Source of the DNA: Pseudomonas sp. BN102
GTDB taxonomy: Bacteria > Pseudomonadota > Gammaproteobacteria > Pseudomonadales > Pseudomonadaceae
Length of the DNA: 64,000 bases
NCBI RefSeq assembly: GCF_029871245.1
Contig: NZ_SSON01000048.1
Coordinates: 62,001-126,000 of the forward strand
Direction of reading: 5' to 3'
A model generated the notes under the pieces. The model searched no databases and had not been told where the DNA came from. It saw only the letters and a list, made by a program, of their open reading frames with translations. The translations under genes were made by a program, and so were the position numbers. Each line of letters starts with the position of its first letter. Position 1 is the first letter of the stretch. Below are positions 10,144-19,712 of this stretch, piece by piece.

Positions 10144-11870
10144 AGTTCAGGCCCCATGGAGAAGTGAATGCGGTAGCCGCCTGGATCGTCCAGGGCCTTG
10201 GCCAGGTCGAGGCGGATCGGCCCCACCGGGGAGACCCAGCGCACGCCGAAGCCGGCGCCGGTCTTCATCGCCGCATTGAGCGAGTCCATGGCGTTCCCGC
10301 GGTCGACGAAGGCGGCCAGACGCCATTTGTCGGTGATCGGGTACTGGTACTCGGCGCTGCCCACCAGGAGATAGCGGCCGCCCACTTTCTTGCCGTTGCT
10401 GTCTTCCGGCGACAGGGTCTGGTAGTCGTAGCCGCGCACGCTCTGGTCGCCGCCGGCGAAGAAGCGCAGCGACGGCGGGATGGCGTCGAAATCGGTGGTG
10501 GCGATGCCGCCGGCCTGGGCGCGCCCCAGCAGACGGTGGCCGCCGGGCAAGGTATAGAGGCCCTTGGCCAGGGCGCTGGCGTAGGTGAAGTCGGCATCGG
10601 ATAGGATGCCCTCCTTGGCGCCGCGCACGTCGAACAGCAGGGAGTAGCCGCGGTTCGGGTCGAGCTTGTTATCGCTGCGGGTCACGCCATAACTGATGCC
10701 GGGGATCAGGAAGCTGCTGCGGCCGTCGTCGCTGCCGTCGCCGAAGTCGAAGGTCTCCTGCTCCCAACGCAGGGACACAATCCGCTGCCAGTCGCTGGGT
10801 AACTTGGACTGCCATTGCCCGCCGAGGGTGAAGCGGCGACTCTCGACGTCCACCAGGTTCTCGCGCTGAAGGCCAGTGGTGAAGCGCAGGCTGTCGGTGA
10901 GCGGCGGATCGAGGGGAATCTCGTACCAGGCGCCGACGTTCTGCCGCACCGGAGACACCTCGGCCTCGGCGCCAAGGCGATGGCCCTGGGGGTTGATCCA
11001 GTGACGCGTCCAGTTGGCCCGCGCGCGCGGGCCGACGTCGGTGGAGAAACCGATGCCCAGGCCCACGGTGCGCGGCTTGACCGCCGCCAGCCGGACCTTC
11101 ACTGGTATCAGCAGGCCCGCGCCCTTCACCGGGCTGGCATCGACCCGCACTTCGTCGAAGTAGCCGCTGGCCTGGAGGTTCTGGCTCAGTTTGGCGACCT
11201 GGTCGGAATCATATGGCGTGTTGGCCGGGAAAGGCACCAGACGCGCCAGCAGGTCCGGGTCGAATGGCGTGTCGCCATCAAAGCTGACCGCGCCCAGGCG
11301 GTAGCGCTGGCCGCTGTCATAGACCAACTCGATATCGGCGACGCCGGCGCGCGGGTCGATATCCAGGCGCTGGCGGGTGAATCGGCCGTCGAAGTAGCCG
11401 AAGCGCAGCGCCTGGTTCTGGATCAGTTTCTTGGCGTCCTCGTAGGCGCCGTGATTGAGCTGGGCACCGGGTTTCAGCGCCTTGCTCTCGGGCACGCGAA
11501 ACGCCTTGTGCGCGCTGGCCTCGCCGTCGATGCGCACCTGTACGTTGCGCAGCCGCACGGGTTCGCCGGGGACCACCAGCAGGTGCAGGGAGGGGGCTTT
11601 GCCACCTTCGACGCGGCTGTCGATCTCGGCCTGGTAGTAGCCCAGGGCTTGGGCGGCCAGGCGCGCCTGCTCCTCGGCGGCACGCCGAAAACGTCGCAGG
11701 GCTTCTTCATTGCGATCGCCAACAGCGCCGATGTAGGCCTCGATATTGGCCTTCAGCGCCGCGTTGGCAGGGTCGACCTCCACGTCCAGCGCGGACTTGG
11801 CCAGCGCCAGACTGCTTATGCAGAGCAGGGCCACCAGCAGCGGCCCGCGCAATCCTTGGCAGAAATTCAT
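10140..11870 (-). CDS. tamA: TamA, BamA-like outer-membrane translocation protein
   Basis: Omp85-superfamily outer-membrane barrel that works with TamB. The 576 residues begin with a signal peptide ([24 protein letters not shown]), then three POTRA domains (about 28-270) and a 16-strand barrel, with the family lid motif (V/I)RGY present as [11 protein letters not shown] near residue 480. The C-terminal strand ends [13 protein letters not shown]. The start is an ATG whose upstream bases contain no strong ribosome site; 48 bases separate it from the GNAT gene on the same strand, so read-through from that gene is possible. It is coupled to tamB by a 4-base overlap. Confidence 0.95.
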   Translation of the reverse strand: MNFCQGLRGPLLVALLCISSLALAKSALDVEVDPANAALKANIEAYIGAVGDRNEEALRRFRRAAEEQARLAAQALGYYQAEIDSRVEGGKAPSLHLLVVPGEPVRLRNVQVRIDGEASAHKAFRVPESKALKPGAQLNHGAYEDAKKLIQNQALRFGYFDGRFTRQRLDIDPRAGVADIELVYDSGQRYRLGAVSFDGDTPFDPDLLARLVPFPANTPYDSDQVAKLSQNLQASGYFDEVRVDASPVKGAGLLIPVKVRLAAVKPRTVGLGIGFSTDVGPRARANWTRHWINPQGHRLGAEAEVSPVRQNVGAWYEIPLDPPLTDSLRFTTGLQRENLVDVESRRFTLGGQWQSKLPSDWQRIVSLRWEQETFDFGDGSDDGRSSFLIPGISYGVTRSDNKLDPNRGYSLLFDVRGAKEGILSDADFTYASALAKGLYTLPGGHRLLGRAQAGGIATTDFDAIPPSLRFFAGGDQSVRGYDYQTLSPEDSNGKKVGGRYLLVGSAEYQYPITDKWRLAAFVDRGNAMDSLNAAMKTGAGFGVRWVSPVGPIRLDLAKALDDPGGYRIHFSMGPEL

Positions 11871-11918
11871 GCGCGGAATGCTACCACGGCAACCTGCCTC
11901 GTCCTTCGGAAATGCCTG

Positions 11919-12572
11919 TCAGCCGCTGGCCTGCAACACCGGCCGCGGATTGGGGTGGAACAACACATGCTCGACCACCGGCCCCAGCGCCACCTCCCCC
12001 ACTTCCTCGTAACCCTGGCGCTTGTAGAAGTCGAGATAGCGGACGTTGCCGGTATCCAGCACCACGCCTTGCGAGCCGTCGTCTTCGGCGCACCAGTTGT
12101 GCAGCGCTTCCAGCAGCTTCTCACCGAGGTGGCGGCCCTGGAACTCCGGGTGGACGCCCAGCAGTGGCAGCACGTGGTACGGGCCAGGCGGCAGGCAGGC
12201 GAGCACGGCGTCGTGGTAGTCGAGGTAGCGGCGGGTGCAGCGGAAGCCAGTGGTCAGCAGCATGCGCAGGCGCCAACCCCAGCTTTCGGTGATGTCCAGG
12301 CGGCGTTGCGGCGGGGCGATCAGGGCGATCCCCACCAGCCGTTCCTCGATCAGCAGGCCGATCGCCGGCAGTTCCTGGAAGAAATGCTGCTGCACCAGTT
12401 CGCGCACTGTGGCGCGCACCCGCTGCTCGTATCCAGGGCGTTCGGCCTCGAACAGATAGGCGAAGGTGGGCTCGTGGCGGTACGCGTGGTACAGCAGGGA
12501 GCGGGCTTCGTGGCTGTAGCCGCCGTCCAGCTGGCGCACCTCGACCGGAGCGCTGGGGATGTAACCGGGCAT
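11919..12572 (-). CDS. GNAT-family N-acetyltransferase
   Basis: Acetyltransferase of the GNAT fold, substrate unknown. The 217 residues carry the acetyl-CoA-binding motif A in [21 protein letters not shown] (about residues 138-158), where the Q/RxxGxG/A-type loop is QGRHLG, and the later motif B region [20 protein letters not shown]. The start is the ATG at 12572, six bases after GAGGTG; a GTG three codons upstream overlaps that ribosome site and is unlikely. It is divergent from xthA and lies 48 bases upstream of tamA on the same strand, so it may be the first gene of that transcript. Confidence 0.88.
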   Translation of the reverse strand: MPGYIPSAPVEVRQLDGGYSHEARSLLYHAYRHEPTFAYLFEAERPGYEQRVRATVRELVQQHFFQELPAIGLLIEERLVGIALIAPPQRRLDITESWGWRLRMLLTTGFRCTRRYLDYHDAVLACLPPGPYHVLPLLGVHPEFQGRHLGEKLLEALHNWCAEDDGSQGVVLDTGNVRYLDFYKRQGYEEVGEVALGPVVEHVLFHPNPRPVLQASG

Positions 12573-12704
12573 TCGCGGCACCTCATTTGTTATGGGATTG
12601 TCGGGCCAAAAGGGAAATTAGCACCTGTTCCTCCACCCGGCCACGCGACTGGCCCGCATTGCGCCTATGGGCTAGCATCCGCTTTTTCCCAGGAAGGCTC
12701 AGCG

Positions 12705-13517
12705 ATGAAGATCGTTTCTTTCAATATCAATGGCCTGCGGGCGCGTCCCCACCAGCTCGAAGCGCTGATCGCCAAGCACCAGCCGGACGTGATCGGCCTG
12801 CAGGAAACCAAGGTTTCCGACGACCAGTTCCCGGAAGCGGAAATCCGCCAGCTCGGCTACCACGTCCACTATCACGGGCAGAAAGGCCACTATGGCGTCG
12901 CCCTGCTCTCCCGCCAGGAGCCGCTGTCGCTGGTCAAGGGCCTCCCCGCTGACGACGAGGATTCCCAGCGCCGTTTCATCTACGGCACCTTCGCCGATGC
13001 CCAGGGCAACCCGGTGACCGTGATGAACGGTTACTTCCCCCAGGGCGAGAGCCGCGATCATCCGGTCAAGTTCCCGGCCAAGGAACGCTTCTACGCGGAC
13101 CTGCAAGGGCTGTTGGAGAGTCAGTTCCAGCCGAGCCAACCACTGGTGGTGATGGGCGATATCAATATCTCGCCGGAAGACTGCGACATCGGCATCGGCG
13201 AAGAGAACCGCAAGCGCTGGCTGAAGACCGGCAAGTGCAGCTTCCTGCCGGAAGAACGCGAATGGCTGGCGCGCCTGAAGAGCTGGGGACTAGTGGACAG
13301 CTTCCGCCACCTCAACCCCGAGGTGAACGATCGCTTCAGCTGGTTCGACTACCGCAGCCGCGGCTTCGAGGACAACCCCAAGCGCGGCCTGCGCATCGAC
13401 GTGATCCTGGCCACCAGCCCGCTGCAGGCGCGGATCAAGGATGCGGGGATCGACTACGATTTGCGCGGCATGGAAAAACCGTCCGACCATGCGCCGATCT
13501 GGCTGGAACTGGCATGA
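12705..13517 (+). CDS. xthA: Exodeoxyribonuclease III
   Basis: AP endonuclease and 3'-5' exonuclease of base-excision repair (ExoIII/APE1 family). The 270 residues equal the usual length. Visible catalytic motifs: FNINGLRAR (Asn7 region), GLQETKV (metal-binding Glu34 region), [22 protein letters not shown] (Asp/Asn catalytic pair), and the C-terminal KPSDHAPIW with the catalytic Asp-His. The ATG follows AGGAAGG at good spacing. It is monocistronic, ending near a hairpin that serves the convergent small gene too. Confidence 0.97.
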   Translation: MKIVSFNINGLRARPHQLEALIAKHQPDVIGLQETKVSDDQFPEAEIRQLGYHVHYHGQKGHYGVALLSRQEPLSLVKGLPADDEDSQRRFIYGTFADAQGNPVTVMNGYFPQGESRDHPVKFPAKERFYADLQGLLESQFQPSQPLVVMGDINISPEDCDIGIGEENRKRWLKTGKCSFLPEEREWLARLKSWGLVDSFRHLNPEVNDRFSWFDYRSRGFEDNPKRGLRIDVILATSPLQARIKDAGIDYDLRGMEKPSDHAPIWLELA

Positions 13518-13634
13518 GGATGCTTGCGTAGGGGGATGTCGCCTTTTGCATCCACCAGCGGGGCCATGCCTGCCACCGACGGTCGATCGGAGAAGCGTGA
13601 TCCACCCAACGCCCAGCTGCGGAATCCGCCCATG

Positions 13635-13662
13635 AAAAAGGCCCATCGATGATGGGCCTTTT
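13635..13662. terminator. Bidirectional rho-independent terminator between xthA and the yegP-like gene
   Basis: Stem GGCCCATC / GATGGGCC with a GAT loop, flanked by five A on the left and TTTT on the right, so it can end transcripts in both directions. It sits between convergent genes. Confidence 0.85.
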
Positions 13663-13677
13663 CTATTGCTGCCTGAC

Positions 13678-14007
13678 TCAGGCTTCCTTCACCTGTTGCG
13701 TCGCGCCAACCTGCATGATGGTCTCGATGCCATTCTGCAGGCTCGACTCGGAATCATAGAGGTGGCTCCGGACGATGACGTCCTTGTTGACCGCACGCAG
13801 CTTGAAGTAATTCTTGCCGCTGGAATCGATGCGCCGCACGTAGCGCTCCCCATTCACGCAGTTCTCGCGGAACAGGGCGATGGCCTCCTCCGCCTTGCTG
13901 CGGCTCTCATAAACGCCGCTGTCCAGCAGGGTCTGCGCGTCGGCCGCCTTCAAACGCAGGCGCCAGGTGCCTGCAGTGTTCTTGCGCAGCTCGAACCAAC
14001 CACTCAT
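13678..14007 (-). CDS. YegP-like small protein (DUF1508 family)
   Basis: Small protein of 109 residues built from two copies of the roughly 45-residue DUF1508/YegP beta-beta-alpha unit: WFELRKNTAGTWRLRLKAAD then YFKLRAVNKDVIVRS, each followed by Y-S-S/E-x-A helices. The family is widespread, often in tandem-repeat form, and its biochemical role is unknown. The ATG follows AAGGAGTGTTG. The gene stands alone, with a bidirectional terminator on its 3' side. Confidence 0.85.
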   Translation of the reverse strand: MSGWFELRKNTAGTWRLRLKAADAQTLLDSGVYESRSKAEEAIALFRENCVNGERYVRRIDSSGKNYFKLRAVNKDVIVRSHLYDSESSLQNGIETIMQVGATQQVKEA

Positions 14008-14220
14008 TCACAACACTCCTTCAAGGATTCAAGGATTCAAGGGAATGCGCACAAGCGCTGGCTGAAAGCACCACCGAGGGGATGCTTGCAGCAGCGGGCT
14101 ACCCTACTCCGACCCTGATTGCCGAGCTGTAGGGCTGGGCTTATCGATCCGTAGGAGCGGCCAATCCACTTTCTGCGAAATTTCACCGCCGTAGCTCAAA
14201 ACCTCATGCCAGAGCCTTTT

Positions 14221-14238
14221 CTGTCATATCTCCGTCAC
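14221..14238 (+). promoter_or_regulatory. PhoB box upstream of the PstS-OmpA gene
   Basis: CTGTCATATCTCCGTCAC matches the Pho-box plan of two 7-base CTGTCA(T/C) half-sites separated by four bases with only one mismatch, in the second half-site (CCGTCAC). It lies 55 bases upstream of the chosen start, which fits an activator overlapping the -35 region. It also argues against the longer open frame that would place this site inside the gene. Confidence 0.75.
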
Positions 14239-14292
14239 CCTACTGACTTAATCTCGCGACTCCTTCCACCCCCTCGAACAAGGTGTCTGCCC

Positions 14293-15660
14293 ATGCCGCG
14301 CGCCATGACCGTCAGCGACAAGGATCTGTGGGGCCGTGCCCTCAGCATGTTGCTGCTTGGTTTCGTCTGCTATGCCTTCCCCTGGTCGGTGTTCGCCGCC
14401 GAACCCGCCACCGTCCTGCGCATCCAGGGCTCCAACACCATAGGCGCCAAGCTGGGGCCAGCGCTGGTCAAGGGGATGATGGAAGAGGAAGGCCTGCGCG
14501 CCATCCACCAGACGCCGGGCGACCGGGAGAACGAGGTGCATATCCTCGGCCACGATGCCCAGGGCAAGCAGGTGCAAGTTGAACTGGCAGCGCATGGCTC
14601 CTCCACCGGCTTTGCCGCACTGAAGGACGGCAGCGCCGAGCTGGCCGCCTCCTCGCGCCCGATCAAGGACGCCGAGTTCCACGATCTGGCCGGCTTCGGC
14701 GACCTGCGCAGCCAGTACGCCGAACAGGTGATCGCCATCGATGGCCTGGCCATCATCCAGCACCCGGCCAATCCCCTGCAGGCCCTGACCACGGCGCAGC
14801 TGGCCGCGGTTTTCGCCGGGGAGGTGAAGACCTGGGAAGAGCTCGGCGGCCAGGGTGGCGCCATCCACCTCTACGCCCGCGATGACCAGTCCGGCACCTA
14901 CGACACCTTCAAGGAACTGGTGCTGACCCGACAGGGCAAGAGCCTGGCCGCCGGTGCCCAGCGCTTCGAATCCAACGACAAGCTGTCCGCCGCCGTCAGC
15001 GCCGACCCGCAGGGCATCGGCTTCGTCGGCCTGGCCTCGATCAACCAGGCCCGCGCATTGGCCATCGCCGACGGCGACTCCCAGGCCATGGCGCCCAGCG
15101 CGGACCTGATCGCCACCGAGGACTACCCGCTGTCACGCCGGCTCTTCCTCTATATCAAGCCGGGCGAGCAGAACCGCTGGGCCAAGGCCCTGGTGCAGTT
15201 CGCCCAGGGCCCGCGTGGCCAGGCGATAGTCGGCCAGACTGGCTTCGTCGCCCAGCAGGTGCAGGCGATCAAGGTCCAGGCGCAGCAGGACATGCCGCCG
15301 AGCTACCGCGAGCTGGCCGCCGGCGCCCAGCGCCTGTCGGTGAACTTCCGCTTCCAGGAAGGCAACGCCAACCTCGACAACAAGGCCCTGCGCGACGTGC
15401 AGCGGGTGCTGGACTACCTCAAGCAGACCGATAAGCTGGAGCAGAAAGTGGTGTTGGTGGGCTTCGGCGATCCCAAGGAAGACCCGAAGCGCGCCGCCCT
15501 GTTGTCCAAGCTGCGCGCCATGGCGGTACGTCGCGAGCTGACCAAGGGCGGCGTGGCCCTGCGCGAGGTCACTGGCCTCGGCGATGAGCTGCCGGTGGCG
15601 GCCAACACGGCCGAGGAAGGGCGGATTCGCAATCGCCGGGTGGAGGTCTGGGTGTATTGA
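14293..15660 (+). CDS. PstS-like phosphate-binding protein fused to a C-terminal OmpA domain
   Basis: Predicted secreted phosphate-sensing or scavenging protein of 455 residues. A signal segment (RALSMLLLGFVCYAFPWSVFAAE, about 12-34) precedes a PstS/PBP-like domain with the phosphate-loop signatures IQGSNTIGAKLGP and YARDDQSGTYDTFKELVL. From about residue 335 an OmpA-like peptidoglycan-binding region follows (NFRFQEGNANLDNKALRDV ... GFGDPKEDPKR ... IRNRRVEVWVY). The OmpA part suggests anchoring to the cell wall rather than delivery to an ABC importer; no pst transporter genes are adjacent. The ATG at 14293 follows AAGGTG by seven bases. The Pho box at 14221-14238 suggests induction by phosphate starvation. 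The open frame continues upstream to 14206 but that part is not considered translated. Confidence 0.85.
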   Translation: MPRAMTVSDKDLWGRALSMLLLGFVCYAFPWSVFAAEPATVLRIQGSNTIGAKLGPALVKGMMEEEGLRAIHQTPGDRENEVHILGHDAQGKQVQVELAAHGSSTGFAALKDGSAELAASSRPIKDAEFHDLAGFGDLRSQYAEQVIAIDGLAIIQHPANPLQALTTAQLAAVFAGEVKTWEELGGQGGAIHLYARDDQSGTYDTFKELVLTRQGKSLAAGAQRFESNDKLSAAVSADPQGIGFVGLASINQARALAIADGDSQAMAPSADLIATEDYPLSRRLFLYIKPGEQNRWAKALVQFAQGPRGQAIVGQTGFVAQQVQAIKVQAQQDMPPSYRELAAGAQRLSVNFRFQEGNANLDNKALRDVQRVLDYLKQTDKLEQKVVLVGFGDPKEDPKRAALLSKLRAMAVRRELTKGGVALREVTGLGDELPVAANTAEEGRIRNRRVEVWVY

Positions 15661-15734
15661 TCGTTGCCGCCAGCCAGGTTGAGAATCTCGCATGAAAGGC
15701 CCCTCCCCCGGATCGAGAGAGGGGCCTTGCCGCA

Positions 15735-17978
15735 TCAGAAGTCGAAGCGGGTGGTCAGCATGAAGTTGCGCGGATCGCCGTAGAAACCACCCTCATAGAA
15801 GCCCAGGTTGCTGAAGTACTTCTCGTCGGTGAGGTTGTTGCCGTTGAGGGTAACCGACACCTGCTCGGTGACCTGGTACTTGGCCATGGCATCCAGCACC
15901 CAGTAGCTCTCCTGGGTGTACTCAAAGTCGCTGGCATTGGTCGCCGGACTCCACACGTCTTTCCAGATCTTGCTCTGCCAGCTGGCCGAGCCGCCGATGG
16001 TCAGCTTATTGAACTGGCCAGGCAGGCGGTAGCTGGTGGACAGGCGGAACATGTCCTCGGGCTCGGTGGTGGAAATCTTGTTGTCGTCGCCATCGCGGGT
16101 GATGCGGTGGGTGTAGCCGCCCTGGACCTGCCAGTCAGGCATCAGCTCGCCGGCCACTTCGAGTTCGAAGCCCTTGGTCTTGGCGCTCTGTACGGCACGG
16201 AAGATGGACTTGTTGCTCACCGGGTCGAAGCCGTCCTCCTCCGCGAGGTTGTCCTGCTTGACCTCGAACACGGCGGCGCTGGCATTCAGGCGGCCATCGA
16301 AGAATTCGGCCTTCAGGCCCAGCTCGTAGCTGTCGCCCTCTTCCGGCTCGATCGCCTTGCCACTGGCATCCTGCTCGCTCTCGTGGGGCTTGAAGATGCT
16401 GGTGTAGCTGGCATAGACCGAGTAGGTGTCGTTGAGGTCGTAGACCACGCCGGCATAGGGCACCACCACGCCATTTTCCTGCAGGTCCTGCCGCTTGGCG
16501 CTCTGGCCGGTAGTGAGGTCGGTGCCGGTGCTGTCCAGCTGCCAGTTGGAAACCCGGCTGCCGAGAATGATCGACAGGTCATCGGTGGGCTTGAAGCGAC
16601 CGGTCAGGTAGGCAGCGGTTTCCTTCAGGTCGGTGTCGACCTTGGACACCGGGGTGCCCCAGTCCGGCTCGGGGAAGTCGCCGGTCCAGCCATTGATGGT
16701 CGGCACACTGTCGAAGAAGAACGGCCAGTTGGTCTCGTTGGATTCGATGTCGCGGTGCGACAGGCCGACCACCAGCTCATGCTCGCGGCCGAGCAGCTGG
16801 AAGGGACCGCTGGCATAGAGGTCGTAGGCGTTCTGGGTGGTCTCGTAGCGGTACTTGCCGCGCCAGATGAACATGCCGGTGCCATCCACCGGATTCGGGT
16901 TGCCGCTAGCGGCCGAGCCGAGGGTGATGGGCGAGTCGGTCTCGGTGCGGGTGATGGAGGCCTTTACCACCCAGTCATGGGCCAGGCGCTGCTCCAGGGT
17001 CACGAAGGCGTTGTCGGCGGTGTTGTCCCACTGGCTCCACTTGGTGCCCGGGTTGAATGAACGGGACAAGGTGAACTCGTTGCCGTTGCTGTCCACCAGC
17101 GGTGTCGAGGAACCCCAGGAGGAGCCATCCGGACGGTTGGTCTGGCGGCTCAGGCCGGCGCTCAGCAGGGTGTCGTCGGTAATATCGGTTTCGAGGATGC
17201 CGTAGAACACCTGCTTTTTCTCGGACAGGTGGTCCATGAAAGACTGGCCATCTTCATAGGCGGTGACGAAGCGGCCACGGACGTTGCCTTGCGGGGTCAG
17301 CGAACCGCCGATGTCGAATTCGCTGCGGTAGGTGTCCCAGCTGCCGGCACTGGCGGACACATAGCCGGAAAGCTCCCTGGTCGGACGCTTGCGCACCAGG
17401 TTGACGGTGGCTGAAGGGCTGCCGAAGCCACTGAGCAGACCGGTGGAGCCCTTCAGCACTTCCACGTGATCGTAGATCACCATGTCGGCCTGATCGATAC
17501 CGTTGCCGAAGCGAAACGCCGCCGGAATGCCATCGATCTGGAAGTTGTCGATCTCGAAGCCTCGCGAACGGAATTCGACCCGGCTGCTGTCCAGCTTGTT
17601 GGCGGTAATGCCGGGAGTCTTTGACAATACGTCAACAATACTGGTCAGGCCCTGGTCATCCATCTGCTGACGAGTGATGACACTGACCGATTGCGGAGTC
17701 TCGCGAGGCGACAGCGACAGCTTGGTGGCGGTGCGCGTCGAGCCGGTGGTGTAGGAACCCGTGCCTTCGGTGGTTTCACCCAGGCGGTTGTCGGTGATGG
17801 CCGTAGCCCCCAGTTCCAGCGTTCCATTGCCATTTTCCTGCTCGTCGGCGGGCAGCACGCCGGCCTGCAATGCCAGGGTCACCCCCAGGATCGCTACGGA
17901 CAACGGGTGATGCTTGAGGCGTTCGGCAACGGCATCCCCAGCCGTCTCGACCGCGTTGAACGCATTTCGCTGTTGCAC
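15735..17978 (-). CDS. TonB-dependent siderophore receptor
   Basis: Outer-membrane receptor for a ferric siderophore, 747 residues. After an N-terminal signal region (about residues 20-45, LSVAILGVTLALQAGVLPA) comes a plug domain with the siderophore-receptor signatures TPQSVSVITRQQMDDQG and RSRGFEIDNFQIDGIP, then GLLSGFGSPSATVNLVRKRP at the plug end, and a 22-strand barrel ending GDPRNFMLTTRFDF. It resembles the FhuE/FpvA-type hydroxamate receptors but has no N-terminal signalling domain. The start is taken as the GTG at 17978, seven bases after AAGGGG; a TTG two codons upstream sits too close to that site. A Fur-box-like palindrome lies at 18123-18139. The ligand cannot be read from sequence. 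Confidence 0.92.
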   Translation of the reverse strand: MQQRNAFNAVETAGDAVAERLKHHPLSVAILGVTLALQAGVLPADEQENGNGTLELGATAITDNRLGETTEGTGSYTTGSTRTATKLSLSPRETPQSVSVITRQQMDDQGLTSIVDVLSKTPGITANKLDSSRVEFRSRGFEIDNFQIDGIPAAFRFGNGIDQADMVIYDHVEVLKGSTGLLSGFGSPSATVNLVRKRPTRELSGYVSASAGSWDTYRSEFDIGGSLTPQGNVRGRFVTAYEDGQSFMDHLSEKKQVFYGILETDITDDTLLSAGLSRQTNRPDGSSWGSSTPLVDSNGNEFTLSRSFNPGTKWSQWDNTADNAFVTLEQRLAHDWVVKASITRTETDSPITLGSAASGNPNPVDGTGMFIWRGKYRYETTQNAYDLYASGPFQLLGREHELVVGLSHRDIESNETNWPFFFDSVPTINGWTGDFPEPDWGTPVSKVDTDLKETAAYLTGRFKPTDDLSIILGSRVSNWQLDSTGTDLTTGQSAKRQDLQENGVVVPYAGVVYDLNDTYSVYASYTSIFKPHESEQDASGKAIEPEEGDSYELGLKAEFFDGRLNASAAVFEVKQDNLAEEDGFDPVSNKSIFRAVQSAKTKGFELEVAGELMPDWQVQGGYTHRITRDGDDNKISTTEPEDMFRLSTSYRLPGQFNKLTIGGSASWQSKIWKDVWSPATNASDFEYTQESYWVLDAMAKYQVTEQVSVTLNGNNLTDEKYFSNLGFYEGGFYGDPRNFMLTTRFDF

Positions 17979-18329
17979 TCTCAAACCCCTTGGATGGTCT
18001 ATCTGCTTGGTGGCTGGCTAACCACTGGCTTTCTTCTTTTTGGCTGGGTGAGGCGCCCTTGGCTGGCACCTGGCGACCGTGCAGGCGGGATCGCATCTGA
18101 CGGCGGATGCGGAGATTACTAACAAATAAGAATTATTTGCACTTGTACATCTATCTACTTCTCACTCGCATAATAGGATTTTCCTACAAAGGGCAAAGTT
18201 TTGTTACAGCGGCCTCGTTCCAGACCGGTACGACGAGCGACTAGGCTTTTCCTGTGACGCCGGGCCCCTCTGACGGCTGCCAACCGCCATGTCGGAGTCA
18301 CTGTTCAACGACGACAGAAGGAGGGGCGC
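17979..18329. other. 351-base divergent intergenic region, receptor / terC
   Basis: Besides the Fur-like palindrome, the stretch around 18120-18210 is distinctly AT-rich, as expected for promoters. The 120 bases before terC are GC-rich; I see no convincing hairpin series or riboswitch core there. Confidence 0.5.
18123..18139. promoter_or_regulatory. Fur-box-like palindrome upstream of the TonB receptor
   Basis: CAAATAAGAATTATTTG is a perfect palindrome, CAAATAA and TTATTTG around GAA, close to the A/T-rich Fur 19-mer pattern, in an AT-rich island. It is 145 bases upstream of the receptor start, which is far but compatible with a leader. Confidence 0.6.
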
Positions 18330-19340
18330 ATGGCAGCTCTACAGGCATTTCTCTCCACCGACTTTCTCGGCACCGCCACCTGGTTGTGGCTCGTCTTCAT
18401 CGGCATAGTCCTCGCCCTGCTGGTCTTCGACCTCGGGGTGCTGCACCGTGACCAGCATGAAATCGAGATGCGCGAAAGCCTGCTGCTCTACAGCGGCTAC
18501 TTCAGCGTCGGCGTGCTGTTCGGGATCTGGGTCTGGTTCCAGCTGGGTGCGCAGAGTGCCCTGGAGTTCTACACGGGCTTCCTCGTGGAGCAGTCGTTGT
18601 CCATGGACAACGTCTTCGTCATGGCGATGATCTTCGGCTTCTTCGCCGTCCCCCGCCGCTACCAGCACCGGGTGCTGTTCTGGGGCATCATCGGCGTCGT
18701 CGTGCTGCGCGCCATCATGATCGGCGTGGGCAGTGCCCTGGTGAAGGAGTTCGACTGGATCCTCTACGTCTTTGGCGCCTTCCTGCTGTTCACCGGCGTG
18801 AAGATGCTCTTCGCCAGGGAAGACGCACACCCGGACCTGTCGCAGAACCCGGTGCTGAAGTTCGTCCGCCGCCATATCCGGGTCACCGATGAACTACATG
18901 GCGCGCACTTCTTCGTGCGCCTGAAACAGGCCGGCCAGGGCAAGGCCCTGCTCTACGCCACCCCGCTGTTCCTCGCCCTGGTGCTGATCGAACTGGCCGA
19001 CCTGGTCTTCGCCGTGGACAGTGTGCCGGCGATCTTCGCCATCACCCAGGACCCGTTCATCGTCTACACCTCGAACATCTTCGCCATCCTCGGCCTGCGC
19101 TCCCTGTACTTCGCCCTGGCGGCGCTGATGCACCGTTTCGTCTACCTCAAGTACGCCCTGGCGCTGGTGCTGATCTTCATCGGCGGCAAGATTTTCCTGC
19201 ATGGTTTCATTGGCAAGATTCCCGCCCTGGTATCACTTGGCGTAACCTTCGGCCTACTTGCCGGTGGCGTGATCCTGTCCTTGTTGAAGACGCGCAACCA
19301 ACCGGCCCGGAGCACGGGTGATCTGGAGAAACATGGCTGA
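18330..19340 (+). CDS. TerC/Alx-family membrane protein
   Basis: Polytopic inner-membrane protein of 336 residues with about nine hydrophobic segments, of the TerC/Alx family linked to metal (manganese) homeostasis and tellurite resistance. The family signatures SLSMDNVFVMAMIF (about 89-102) and ADLVFAVDSVPAIFA (about 222-236) each carry the conserved acidic residues thought to bind metal. The ATG follows AAGGAGGGGCGC, a strong ribosome site. No other ter genes are present, so a metal-export role as in Alx/MeeF-type proteins is more likely than tellurite resistance. It overlaps the next small ORF by 8 bases. Recalled PAO1 equivalent: PA2549. Confidence 0.9.
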   Translation: MAALQAFLSTDFLGTATWLWLVFIGIVLALLVFDLGVLHRDQHEIEMRESLLLYSGYFSVGVLFGIWVWFQLGAQSALEFYTGFLVEQSLSMDNVFVMAMIFGFFAVPRRYQHRVLFWGIIGVVVLRAIMIGVGSALVKEFDWILYVFGAFLLFTGVKMLFAREDAHPDLSQNPVLKFVRRHIRVTDELHGAHFFVRLKQAGQGKALLYATPLFLALVLIELADLVFAVDSVPAIFAITQDPFIVYTSNIFAILGLRSLYFALAALMHRFVYLKYALALVLIFIGGKIFLHGFIGKIPALVSLGVTFGLLAGGVILSLLKTRNQPARSTGDLEKHG

Positions 19341-19509
19341 AGTACGGATCGAACCGTTCGAGAAAGATGGCTGGACCTTCTGGCGCGTACGCCTTGGCCG
19401 GCGCGCGCTGACCTTCCACGAAGAACTGGCCGCCCGCGCCTTCGCGGCGCAGCTGCACCTGCGGATGGGCTGGCTGCGGGCAAGCGCGGGACCGGAGAAG
19501 CACGACTGA
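19333..19509 (+). CDS. Small conserved-looking ORF translationally coupled to terC (58 aa), function unknown
   Basis: Begins MAEVRIEPFEKDGWTFWRVR and has balanced amino-acid use, without signal or membrane segment. Its ATG follows CTGGAGAAAC inside the end of terC, with an 8-base overlap, which is a common arrangement for real coupled genes. I do not recognise a domain; the composition (Trp, Glu, Arg rich, amphipathic helix HEELAARAFAAQLHLRMGW) suggests a small cytosolic helical protein. Confidence 0.6.
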   Translation: MAEVRIEPFEKDGWTFWRVRLGRRALTFHEELAARAFAAQLHLRMGWLRASAGPEKHD

Positions 19510-19557
19510 AGCGCCCCAGCTTGCGGGAACGAACTCGTTCGCGCTGGCGGGCAGTCT

Positions 19558-19641
19558 GTAGGGTGGACATCGCTTTTCATGTCCACCAACGGAACTCAAG
19601 GTGACGCCGACGGTGGATGTGAAAAGCGACATCCACCCTAC
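19558..19641. repeat. Inverted repeat of the GTAGGGTGGAT family (copy 1)
   Basis: Left arm GTAGGGTGGACATCGCTTTT and right arm AAAAGCGACATCCACCCTAC are complementary over almost their whole length, around a shorter inner dyad (GTCCACC/GGTGGAT). Related copies are at 37663-37745 and, degenerate, at 13527-13613; a shorter GTAGGGTGCGCC variant is at 54571-54642. Confidence 0.75.
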
Positions 19642-19669
19642 GTAAACGAGCAGTCCCGACCTGAAAACG

Positions 19670-19698
19670 AAAAAGGCCCGCATGATGCGGGCCTTTTT
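19670..19698. terminator. Bidirectional terminator between the terC unit and the acyl-CoA dehydrogenase gene
   Basis: Stem GGCCCGCAT (19675-19683) and ATGCGGGCC (19685-19693), with five A on the left and five T on the right. It lies between convergent transcripts. Confidence 0.88.
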
Positions 19699-19712
19699 CA
19701 TTGGGACGGCGA

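Noticed and set aside
18210-18329. Possible yybP-ykoY manganese riboswitch in front of the TerC/Alx gene
   Set aside because: TerC/Alx genes can carry one, but I could not find the conserved core or helices in this leader.
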